From NCBI GenBank assembly GCA_013003285.1, contig JABDJY010000354.1:1-17154 (forward strand): 17,154 bases of DNA, in the 5' to 3' direction. The position numbers and the translations under genes were made by a program. Below are positions 1 through 5,776 of the stretch, one piece after another (positions within the stretch are counted from its first letter, which is position 1; every line of letters starts with the position of its first letter). The notes under the pieces are model-generated. The model was not told the origin of the DNA. It worked only from the letters and a program-made list of their open reading frames with translations, and made no database searches. Source of the DNA: Alphaproteobacteria bacterium (lineage in GTDB: Bacteria; Pseudomonadota; Alphaproteobacteria; UBA6615).

Positions 1-255
1 GCGTGTGCGTACTCCCATCAAGGCCACGGCCCGCGTGCCGATCAGACAGGCCGGATACATATGAGCGACTTCCGTTATCCCTCTATATCTCGATTGCAAT
101 TAGCAGCCGGTCCATACATATGGGTCATGTCCGGTCGTGGTCACTCGGGGCAATTCAGGGCAATTGTACGCCCGACAACAGACGTCATCGCTCGAAAAGC
201 AGACATCATCAAATCCGAGACCGGTTTACATTCGTTGGGCGGGAACACACCCAAC
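1..255. other. Left-edge stretch without a convincing gene
   Basis: No recognisable gene was found here. A + frame is open from the window edge through 351, but its translation resembles no family I know and it overlaps the end of the nuclease gene on the other strand, so I treat it as chance. The 9-mer ATACATATG occurs twice, at 55-63 and 114-122, with no evident role. Positions 234-255 form the hairpin described separately. Confidence 0.5.
234..255 (-). terminator. Weak hairpin just after the SNase-family stop codon
   Basis: GTTGGG (234-239) and CCCAAC (250-255) can pair with a 10-nt loop directly after the TAG stop of the - strand gene. No T-run follows on the - strand, so this is at best a weak or Rho-assisted 3' end. 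Confidence 0.3.
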
Positions 256-930
256 CTAGCGCGACTTCTTCCAGCCGGCCTTGCGGGCTTCCTCTTCGGT
301 GCAGAACCAGCGTTCGCCGAGGGCGGTGTCGATGCGCGCGGTTCTGTATAACTGCCCGCCCGGCACGTGATAGACGCGCTTGCCGCCGCGGGTAATGTTT
401 CCCTTGATGGGGCAAACGCCTTCTTCGAAAACCCTCTCGCGGGTGAGGCGTTTGCCGCGCCGCCAGTCCCAGGGCAGGACAAAGTAGCCACGCCACAGCC
501 CCAGTTTTGCTTTCGCGGCTTTTTTCTCCCGGCGTACATATTTGTTGGCGGATTGGCGAAAGGCCAGCGCCATGCCCTGGCTCACCATCCAGCCATTCAA
601 ATCATCGCCGCCGGCACTGCAAATGGCGAGCATATCTCCCTGCTGATCGGTAGCTTTCGGTTCGCAGGTCACGGTCTGTTGTCCGATATGCGCCGCCAAC
701 GCCGCCGCGGCCTGCTCTCCGCAGGGCACTTCTTTGCCGCCCACGGCGCAGGTCTGCGCGTCCTCCGGCGCGTCGATGGCGAAAAGGCTGATGCGTTGGC
801 CGTGGACCTCAATGGTATCGCCGTCGACGACCGACGCCGGGCCGGTGATCGGATCGGCGGCGTTGGCGTCGCTGGCGGCGATAGGCAGGAGCGCGAGGAG
901 GGGGACGAGGAGGATCAACGAACGCGTCAT
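256..930 (-). CDS. Secreted staphylococcal nuclease (SNase)-like protein, probably impaired active site
   Basis: This 224-aa protein begins with a signal peptide (hydrophobic residues 4-20, likely cleavage after ANA at about 24). An SNase-like OB-fold follows: VVDGDTIEV (34-42) supplies the calcium-site type aspartates, and RISLFAIDAPE (46-56) supplies the first catalytic Arg (R46) and the general-base Glu (E56). The usual DRYGR segment carrying the second catalytic Arg is replaced by DQQGD (95-99), so the nuclease may be weak or inactive. The C-terminal part (about 173-222) has a CPIKGNI...YHVPGG...ERWFCTEEEARKAGW pattern often fused to SNase domains in alphaproteobacteria; its role is not known to me. 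Four or more cysteines fit an exported, disulfide-containing protein. The start is supported by an AGGA a few bases upstream and by the signal peptide. It is monocistronic and divergent from the selenoprotein candidate. Family assignment is firm; catalytic activity is not. Confidence 0.85.
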   Translation of the reverse strand: MTRSLILLVPLLALLPIAASDANAADPITGPASVVDGDTIEVHGQRISLFAIDAPEDAQTCAVGGKEVPCGEQAAAALAAHIGQQTVTCEPKATDQQGDMLAICSAGGDDLNGWMVSQGMALAFRQSANKYVRREKKAAKAKLGLWRGYFVLPWDWRRGKRLTRERVFEEGVCPIKGNITRGGKRVYHVPGGQLYRTARIDTALGERWFCTEEEARKAGWKKSR

Positions 931-974
931 GGAAAATCCTGCGGGGGGCGAGGGAGGCTGCGATGGGGCCTATG

Positions 975-1003
975 ATTATAAGGGTGATTTTGTGCTTTGT
1001 CGT
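975..1003 (-). promoter_or_regulatory. Putative sigma70-type promoter for the SNase-like gene
   Basis: On the - strand a perfect TATAAT -10 box (975-980) lies 17 bp from ACGACA (998-1003, four of six matches to TTGACA). The predicted transcript start would be about 35-40 nt from the ATG at 930. This is based on sequence matching alone. Confidence 0.45.
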
Positions 1004-1064
1004 ATCCGGTCTCAAGGCTAGCTTTAGAAACAACTCACCGCATAACAAATAAGGAGGCGCTGAC

Positions 1065-1727
1065 ATGGCGCTGTTACCCATCATATCCGACGCGGAAGCG
1101 GGGCCGGCGGCCAAGACCCTGTTCGACCATTCCACAAAGATGTTCGGCCGGGTCGCCAACGCCATGCGGGTGGCGGCGCACTCGCCGAAACTGGCGCAAG
1201 CGATTTACGGCTTCATGATCGCCGCGCTGCGCCAGGAAGTCACCGGCATCCTCGACAAGCGCACCAAGACGCTGGTGATCCTCAAGACCTCCATGCTGAA
1301 CGGCTGCAAATACTGAATCAGTCACAATGTAACGCTCGGTCGAGGGTTAGGTTTTGACGACGAATTGATTGCCGCCATCGAGGGCGATTTCCAGGCCTCG
1401 GATCTGTTCACGCCGGCCGAGAAGGCGGCGATCAAATGGGCCGAGGTGGTGACGGAAAAGACCTATCGCGGCGAGAACCCGCAGGCCATGCCGGAATTGA
1501 AGGCGCATTATAGCGACGCCCAGATCGTCGAGATCACCATGGTGTCGTGCACCTTCAATTTCTGGAACCGCTTCACCGACAGTCTGCAGATCGACATCGA
1601 GGAAGCGCCGGTGATGGACCGGTTCACCAAGTCGGCGACCATCGACCCGGCCGACTATGTCGCCTTCATGTGCGATTGCTGGTGGAACAAGCCAGGGGCG
1701 GCTGAGGCCGCGAACGCGGCGGAGTAG
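1065..1727 (+). CDS. Carboxymuconolactone decarboxylase/AhpD-like selenoprotein with CxxU redox motif (UGA at 1314-1316)
   Basis: Read through one in-frame TGA, this gives a 220-residue protein of the carboxymuconolactone decarboxylase (CMD)/AhpD-like family. Residues 65-90 hold the family signature: KTLVILKTSMLNGCKY, then TGA as codon 84, then ISHNVTLGRGLGF. The redox motif is normally CxxC followed by a His; here it is C81-K-Y-U84-I-S-H87, so TGA stands exactly at the second Cys. The frame does not shift: 300 bases separate the ATG from the TTG at 1365, and family-like sequence continues to TAG at 1725. The start has a strong Shine-Dalgarno (AAGGAGG, 1051-1057), while the part after the TGA has no ribosome site of its own. 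A SECIS-like hairpin follows the TGA (see 1321-1358). AhpD-like proteins are a known bacterial selenoprotein family, with thiol-based peroxide reduction or redox relay as likely role. The selA/selB/selC/selD genes are not in the window. The alternative is a pseudogene with a recent nonsense mutation, which I think less likely. Confidence 0.85.
1321..1358 (+). promoter_or_regulatory. Bacterial SECIS element (selenocysteine insertion hairpin)
   Basis: The 5' arm 1321-1337 pairs with the 3' arm 1342-1358 around the tetraloop GGTC (1338-1341). Fourteen of 17 positions pair (13 Watson-Crick, one G-T); the mismatches are 1334/1345, 1329/1350 and 1325/1354. The loop begins 21 nt after the TGA. Bacterial SECIS hairpins lie inside the coding region just downstream of UGA and carry a conserved G-U in the apical loop for SelB. 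The GGUC here is the same as in the E. coli fdhF element. The pairing was done by hand, with no energy calculation. Confidence 0.8.
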
Positions 1728-1734
1728 CTCTACC

Positions 1735-1752
1735 GTCTGCCCATGGGCAGAC
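1735..1752. terminator. Palindromic hairpin between convergent genes
   Basis: GTCTGCCCATGGGCAGAC is a perfect 18-nt palindrome lying 8 nt after the selenoprotein stop and 34 nt from the csrA stop on the other strand. No T-run follows on either strand. It may act as a weak bidirectional terminator or 3'-end stabiliser; the pairing is certain, the role is inferred. Confidence 0.4.
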
Positions 1753-1786
1753 CGTATGCTGAAAAACGGTGGGCGATAGACTGGGA

Positions 1787-2014
1787 TCAGCTATCGTCGG
1801 CGGTGGCGCTGTTCGGCGGTGCGTTGGCGCTGCCTTCGCGCTCGGCGGCTTTTTCCGCCTGGATCCGATCGTAGATCTCTTGCCGGTAGACGCTGACATC
1901 GGACGGGAAGGTCAGGCCCAGCTTGATCGATTTGCCCCGGACATCGACGACCGTGATCTCGATATCGTCGTTGATGATGATGGTCTCGCCGATCTTGCGC
2001 GTGAGATAGAGCAT
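1787..2014 (-). CDS. csrA: Carbon storage regulator CsrA (translational regulator)
   Basis: This 75-aa protein is a clear CsrA/RsmA: MLYLTRKIGETIIINDDIEITVVDVRGKSIKLGL followed by VYRQEIYDRIQAEK, with the RNA-contacting Arg of the LTRK segment and the C-terminal helix present. It has a longer polar tail (residues 60-75) than the 61-aa E. coli protein. CsrA dimers bind GGA motifs in mRNA leaders and block or promote translation; in flagellated bacteria they often control flagellin or motility mRNAs. The start is preceded on the - strand by AGCAGGAAC, whose GGA overlaps the ribosome site, so autoregulation is possible but unproven. It is transcribed divergently from the flagellar operon and converges on the selenoprotein gene. 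No fliW, its usual antagonist in some lineages, is visible here. Confidence 0.95.
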   Translation of the reverse strand: MLYLTRKIGETIIINDDIEITVVDVRGKSIKLGLTFPSDVSVYRQEIYDRIQAEKAAEREGSANAPPNSATADDS

Positions 2015-2229
2015 GTTCCTGCTATGGGTCCGGCGATCAAAAGTGGCGAAAACGAAGGTATTTGTTGCGTTTCGCGGTGATCGCCCGGCCGATCCTCCCT
2101 GGTTCGTCGCGCGCAGTCTATCGCGCTTTACCTTTTGTTAATAGCCGGACGTGATACTGGCGAAGTTAAGACAAATTTTCGATAAATTGTTTGCGATTGC
2201 CCGCAGACGGCGTGGGCGGAACGGCACGG
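2015..2229. promoter_or_regulatory. Divergent csrA / flgB intergenic region
   Basis: These 215 bp must hold the promoters for csrA (-) and the flagellar operon (+). The part at 2130-2195 is AT-richer than its surroundings, including GTTAAT, GTTAAG and CGATAAATTG. I found no convincing sigma54 (TGGC-TTGC), sigma28 or CtrA (TTAA-N7-TTAA) site. On the - strand, GGA triplets occur in the csrA leader. Confidence 0.45.
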
Positions 2230-2643
2230 ATGGATTTTAACAACGTCCCCATAATGCAGATGATGACCAAGAAGATGGCTTGGTTGTCGCATCGCACCGA
2301 AGTTATCGCGCAAAACGTCTCCAATGCGGATACGCCGAAATACAATGCGCGTGACCTGAAGCCCGTGGATTTCCGCGAATTGGTGTCGCGCGAGGCCGGT
2401 CCGAGAAATGGCGGCCCGCGGCTGACCAATGCGCGGCACATGACCGGCACCACCCGCGCGACCATGGGGTTCGATACCCATAAAACCCCGGACAAGTTCG
2501 ATACCGGGATCAATGGCAACGATGTGAGCCTGGAGCAGCAGTTAACGCGTTTGGGCGAAACCCAATTGACCTACCAGGCGACCACCAACCTGTACCGCAA
2601 ACATCTTGATTTGTTCCGTATCGCGCTCGGCCGTGGCCGGTAG
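2230..2643 (+). CDS. flgB: Flagellar proximal rod protein FlgB
   Basis: This 137-aa protein matches FlgB along its length. MDFNNVPIMQMMTKKMAWLSHRTEVIAQNVSNADTPKYNARDLKPVDF is interrupted here only for reading: the key parts are KKM.WL, AQNVSNADTPKY (the rod-protein N-terminal heptad signature) and the C-terminal helix ending YRKHLDLFRIALGRG. FlgB forms part of the proximal rod of the basal body in the periplasm and is exported by the flagellar type III system, so it has no Sec signal. The frame stays open upstream to a TTG at 2191, but FlgB family starts favour the ATG at 2230; the ribosome site there is weak (GGCGGAACGG). It is the first gene of the flagellar run, with flgC 25 bp downstream. 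Confidence 0.93.
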   Translation: MDFNNVPIMQMMTKKMAWLSHRTEVIAQNVSNADTPKYNARDLKPVDFRELVSREAGPRNGGPRLTNARHMTGTTRATMGFDTHKTPDKFDTGINGNDVSLEQQLTRLGETQLTYQATTNLYRKHLDLFRIALGRGR

Positions 2644-2668
2644 CGCGGCGTATTAAGGAGAGACTGTT

Positions 2669-3079
2669 TTGTCTGAATTTCAAAAGGCCATGCAGGTCGC
2701 CACATCGGGCATGATCGCGCAGAATGTGCGCGTCCGGGTGATTTCGCAAAACATTGCCAATGCCGAAAGCCTGGCGACGACCCCCGGCGGCGATCCCTAT
2801 CGGCGCCAGACCGTGTCGTTCAAAAACGCGATGGACCGCGCCAGCGGCATCGAAGTTGTTGAGATCGGTCGCATCGGTGTCGACCGCACGCCGTTCGGTC
2901 AGAATTTCGACCCGGGTCACCCGGCGGCTGACGCCAATGGCTATGTGCAATTGCCGAACGTCAAACCGCTGATCGAAATGGTTGATCTGCGTCAGGCCCA
3001 GCGCAGCTACGAAGCCAATCTTCGCGTCGTCGATGTGGCGCGGACCATGGTCGCGCGCACCATCGAATTACTTCGCTAA
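2669..3079 (+). CDS. flgC: Flagellar proximal rod protein FlgC (TTG start)
   Basis: This 136-aa protein is FlgC: FQKAMQVATSGMIAQNVRV at the N-terminus, then VISQNIANAESLATTPGG.PYRRQTVSF, the rod/hook family signature, and the C-terminal helix RSYEANLRVVDVARTMVARTIELLR. With FlgB, FlgF and FlgG it builds the rod that crosses the periplasm. The start is an uncommon TTG at 2669, chosen because AAGGAG (2655-2660) lies 8 bases before it and because the family N-terminus begins there; the next ATG (2690) would delete conserved residues. It lies between flgB and fliE in a tight run of genes, so it is most likely cotranscribed. Confidence 0.95.
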   Translation: MSEFQKAMQVATSGMIAQNVRVRVISQNIANAESLATTPGGDPYRRQTVSFKNAMDRASGIEVVEIGRIGVDRTPFGQNFDPGHPAADANGYVQLPNVKPLIEMVDLRQAQRSYEANLRVVDVARTMVARTIELLR

Positions 3080-3117
3080 TCAAGTCTCTTCATTCTTCGC
3101 ATAAGGAGTAAATCCAT

Positions 3118-3432
3118 ATGGCAACATCCATGGCGACGGCAATCAATGCCTATGTCGATGCGGTTAAAAGCGCCGGTGCCGGTACCGGTGGCGCCGCGGC
3201 GGAGAAGACGCCGGGCGGTAACTTTGCCGATGTGATGAAATCGATTGGCGAAAGCGCCTTCGAAGCGGGCACCAAAGCCGATCAGATGTCGGTTGCCGCG
3301 ATCGAAGGCAAGGCCAATGTCGCCGAGGTGGTCACCGCCGTCGCCAACGCCGAGTTGGCGTTACAGACCGTGGTTGCCGTCCGCGATCAGGTGGTCACGG
3401 CGTATCAGGAAATTCTGCGGATGCCGATCTAG
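3118..3432 (+). CDS. fliE: Flagellar hook-basal body protein FliE
   Basis: This 104-aa protein has the FliE layout: a variable Ala/Gly-rich N-terminal half followed by the conserved helical region, NFADVMKSIGESAFEAGTKAD, then VTAVANAELALQTVVAVRDQVVTAYQEILRMPI at the C-terminus. FliE links the MS ring and export gate to the proximal rod and is exported early. The ATG at 3118 has a good ribosome site, AAGGAG (3103-3108). It follows flgC by 38 bp. The downstream gap of 60 bp to fliQ holds no gene. Length and composition are normal. Confidence 0.94.
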   Translation: MATSMATAINAYVDAVKSAGAGTGGAAAEKTPGGNFADVMKSIGESAFEAGTKADQMSVAAIEGKANVAEVVTAVANAELALQTVVAVRDQVVTAYQEILRMPI

Positions 3433-3492
3433 GTGCAGCTTACAGCCGCACGCAAGTCTGCCCCTCTCCTTTAAACGCAGAAGGCGTTCTCT

Positions 3493-3759
3493 ATGGATAT
3501 GGCTCAGGTACTCGATGTGACGCGCGAAGCGATCATCGTACTTTTGAAATTAGCGGCGCCGTTGATGATCATCGCGCTACTGGTCGGTTTGGTCATTTCG
3601 CTGTTCCAAGCGCTGACCCAAATCCAGGAAATGACCCTGGCCTTCGTGCCGAAGATCCTGGTGATCTTCGTCTCGCTGATATTCTTCCTGCCCTTCATGG
3701 TGACGACCCTGGTAACGTTTACCCAAGGTCTGGCGACCCGCATCATCGGCATCGGTTAA
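3493..3759 (+). CDS. fliQ: Flagellar type III export gate protein FliQ
   Basis: This 88-aa membrane protein has the usual FliQ length and layout: a short N-terminal stretch (MDMAQVLDVTREAI), a first hydrophobic segment (about 15-37), the highly conserved VISLFQALTQIQEMTLAFVPKI loop (33-54 region) and a second hydrophobic segment (about 55-75). FliQ with FliP and FliR forms the export gate in the centre of the MS ring. The ATG at 3493 fits the family N-terminus; the ribosome site is weak (AGAAGG, about 12 bp upstream). fliR begins 15 bp after it. fliP, which often precedes fliQ, is not in the window. Confidence 0.95.
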   Translation: MDMAQVLDVTREAIIVLLKLAAPLMIIALLVGLVISLFQALTQIQEMTLAFVPKILVIFVSLIFFLPFMVTTLVTFTQGLATRIIGIG

Positions 3760-3774
3760 GCACCGTCGACCGTC

Positions 3775-4539
3775 ATGCTTGAACGGCTGCTTGTCACCGA
3801 CGTCTATCTGTTCCTGGCCATATTCGCGCGCATGGGCGCTGCGATTATGGTCTTGCCGGGGTTTGGCGAATTGACCATCCCGGCGCGCGTGCGTCTCGCG
3901 TTGGCGCTGACCGTGACCTTTGTTCTGTTCCCGTTGGTGGTGGATCTGATCCCGGAGATGCCGTCGAACCCGTTCGGTCTGGCCGCCTTCATCGGTGGCG
4001 AGGTGTTGATCGGCATCGTTATCGGGGCGCTGGCGCGCATCCTGGTCTCGAGCCTGCAGGTCGCCGGCACCATCATCGCGTTCAACTCGGGCCTTGGCAG
4101 CGCCCAGCTCTTCGACCCCACCGTGGGTCAGCAGGGCGCCATTACCGGTGCGTTTCTGGCGACCGTCGGGGTGACGCTCCTTTTCGTCACCAATTTGCAT
4201 CACTTGATGTTGTTCGCGTTGGTCGATAGCTACCAACTGTTCGTCCCCGGCGGCGGTTTTCCGGTCGGCGACGTCTCCGACCTCGCCGCCCAACTCGTCT
4301 CTCGCAGTTTCCAACTGGGTCTGCAAATCGCCATGCCGGTCGTCATAGTTGGCGTGATGATCTACATATCGATGGGCCTGATGGCCCGGCTCATGCCGCA
4401 GATCCAGGTGTTCTTTATCGCGCTGCCGCTGCAAATGCTGATTGCCTTCGCCATCCTGGCGATGACCGTTGGCGCCAGCATGCTGCTCTTCCTCGACCAG
4501 TTCGAAGCGACCATCCGCAATTTCCTAATTGTTGGGTAG
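3775..4539 (+). CDS. fliR: Flagellar type III export gate protein FliR
   Basis: This 254-aa polytopic membrane protein is FliR. Visible family features are FARMGAAIMVLPGFGELTIPARVRLALALTVTF near the N-terminus, GGEVLIGIVIGALARI, the GSAQLFDPTVGQQGAITGAFL segment, and a hydrophobic C-terminal third with SMGLMARLMPQIQVFFIALPLQM. About six membrane segments can be seen. FliR completes the FliP5-FliQ4-FliR1 export gate in the inner membrane and contacts FlhB. It starts 15 bp after fliQ and ends 12 bp before flhB, so the three are almost surely translated from one message. Confidence 0.95.
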   Translation: MLERLLVTDVYLFLAIFARMGAAIMVLPGFGELTIPARVRLALALTVTFVLFPLVVDLIPEMPSNPFGLAAFIGGEVLIGIVIGALARILVSSLQVAGTIIAFNSGLGSAQLFDPTVGQQGAITGAFLATVGVTLLFVTNLHHLMLFALVDSYQLFVPGGGFPVGDVSDLAAQLVSRSFQLGLQIAMPVVIVGVMIYISMGLMARLMPQIQVFFIALPLQMLIAFAILAMTVGASMLLFLDQFEATIRNFLIVG

Positions 4540-4551
4540 GGCAGGTCTGAG

Positions 4552-5670
4552 ATGGCGGAAAATGATGATGACAGCCAAAAAACAGAAGAACCCACCCACA
4601 AGCGGGTAACCGATTCCCGCACCAAGGGCGACGTCGCGCAATCGCGCGAAGTCGCCAATTGGTTCATGCTATTTTCGGCCGCCGTGGCGGTGGCGCTATT
4701 TGCCCCCTTTAGCGCGAAAAAAATCTACGGCGCGGCCTATCAGTTTATCGAGAGCCCCCACCAAATAAGGATCGAGCCGGAATCGCTGCGTCAGATATTT
4801 CTCGATCTGGGATTCACGGTTGGGTTGGCGATCGCCGCACCGATCGGCCTGTTCCTGATCGCGGCGGTGTCCTCGTCCTTCGTCCAGTACGGGCTTTTGT
4901 TCGCGCCGGAGAAGATCAAGCCGACGCTGAGCAAGATTTCGCCGCTCGCCGGCGCCAAGCGCATGTTTTCGCTGCGTTCGGTGACCGAACTTCTCAAGGG
5001 CCTGGTAAAAATATCATTTGTTGCGGCCATCACATTTGTTGTGATTTCGCCGATCTTCGACAGGGTGGCCTTGATCCCCTCGATGTCCATACCGGTCTCG
5101 ATGGGTGTTCTCCACGATATGATCATTCGCCTTTTGGCGGGCGTGGTGTCGGTCGTCACCGCGCTGGCGCTGCTCGATTTTTTCTACCAGGTCTACGAAC
5201 ACCGCAAAAAACTACGCATGACCCAGCAGGAAGTGCGCGACGAGATGCGCCAGTCTGAAGGCGACCCCCATATCAAGGCGCGGTTGCGGCAGATTCGCAC
5301 CGAGCGCGCCCGTCAGCGCATGATGCAGGCGGTGCCCGAGGCCGATGTGGTGATCACCAACCCGACCCATTACGCCATCGCCTTGAAATATGAGCACGAC
5401 GCGATGGACGCGCCGAAGGTCGTCGCCAAGGGCGTCGACGAGGTGGCGGCGCGTATTCGCGAGCGCGCCGAGGAACATGACATCCCGCTATTCGAAAATC
5501 CGCCCTTGGCGCGTGCGCTCTATGCCTCGGTCGATATCGACGACTATATCAATCCCGAATATTATCAGGCGGTGGCCGAGATCATCGCCTTCGTGATGGG
5601 GATTAAGAAAGACCGGCCGCGTCCCATGGCCGAGCCGGACCCCGAATGGGCGTCCGAAGCCGGTGATTGA
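4552..5670 (+). CDS. flhB: Flagellar export switch protein FlhB (autocleaving)
   Basis: This 372-aa protein has the FlhB architecture. The charged N-terminus (DDDSQKTEEPTHKRVTDSRTKGDVAQSREV) is typical, four membrane segments lie between about residues 35 and 215, and a cytoplasmic domain follows. The autocleavage motif N270-P271-T272-H273 is intact, within ADVVITNPTHYAIALKYE. Cleavage between N270 and P271 switches export from rod/hook to filament substrates. The linker carries the conserved MRQSEGDPHIKARLRQIR. The C-terminus PENPPLARALYA-like segment is present as ENPPLARALYASVDID. It is the last gene of the flagellar run; cckA starts 106 bp further on. Confidence 0.96.
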   Translation: MAENDDDSQKTEEPTHKRVTDSRTKGDVAQSREVANWFMLFSAAVAVALFAPFSAKKIYGAAYQFIESPHQIRIEPESLRQIFLDLGFTVGLAIAAPIGLFLIAAVSSSFVQYGLLFAPEKIKPTLSKISPLAGAKRMFSLRSVTELLKGLVKISFVAAITFVVISPIFDRVALIPSMSIPVSMGVLHDMIIRLLAGVVSVVTALALLDFFYQVYEHRKKLRMTQQEVRDEMRQSEGDPHIKARLRQIRTERARQRMMQAVPEADVVITNPTHYAIALKYEHDAMDAPKVVAKGVDEVAARIRERAEEHDIPLFENPPLARALYASVDIDDYINPEYYQAVAEIIAFVMGIKKDRPRPMAEPDPEWASEAGD

Positions 5671-5776
5671 TCTGACCGGGGGGCATGCCGGCGGTTGCCA
5701 TGGAATCGGCCCGCATGACAGTTTGACCGCGCAATCGGGCGGCGATGGGCCGGTCGACAAAGATGGCGTAAATTGA

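Noticed and set aside
55..122. ATACATATG occurring twice, 59 bp apart
   Set aside because: Only 9 bp with no further similarity around the copies; could be chance.
1..351. An open + frame across the left edge
   Set aside because: No recognisable family sequence, overlaps the nuclease gene on the other strand, and no ribosome site before the ATG at 61.
1365..1727. A separate second gene starting at TTG 1365
   Set aside because: It is in frame with 1065-1316, has no ribosome site, and begins in the middle of the CMD family sequence; selenocysteine readthrough explains it better.
3577..4434. - strand open frame across fliQ/fliR
   Set aside because: Low-complexity, His/Asp/Arg/Gln-rich antisense translation opposite clear FliQ and FliR.
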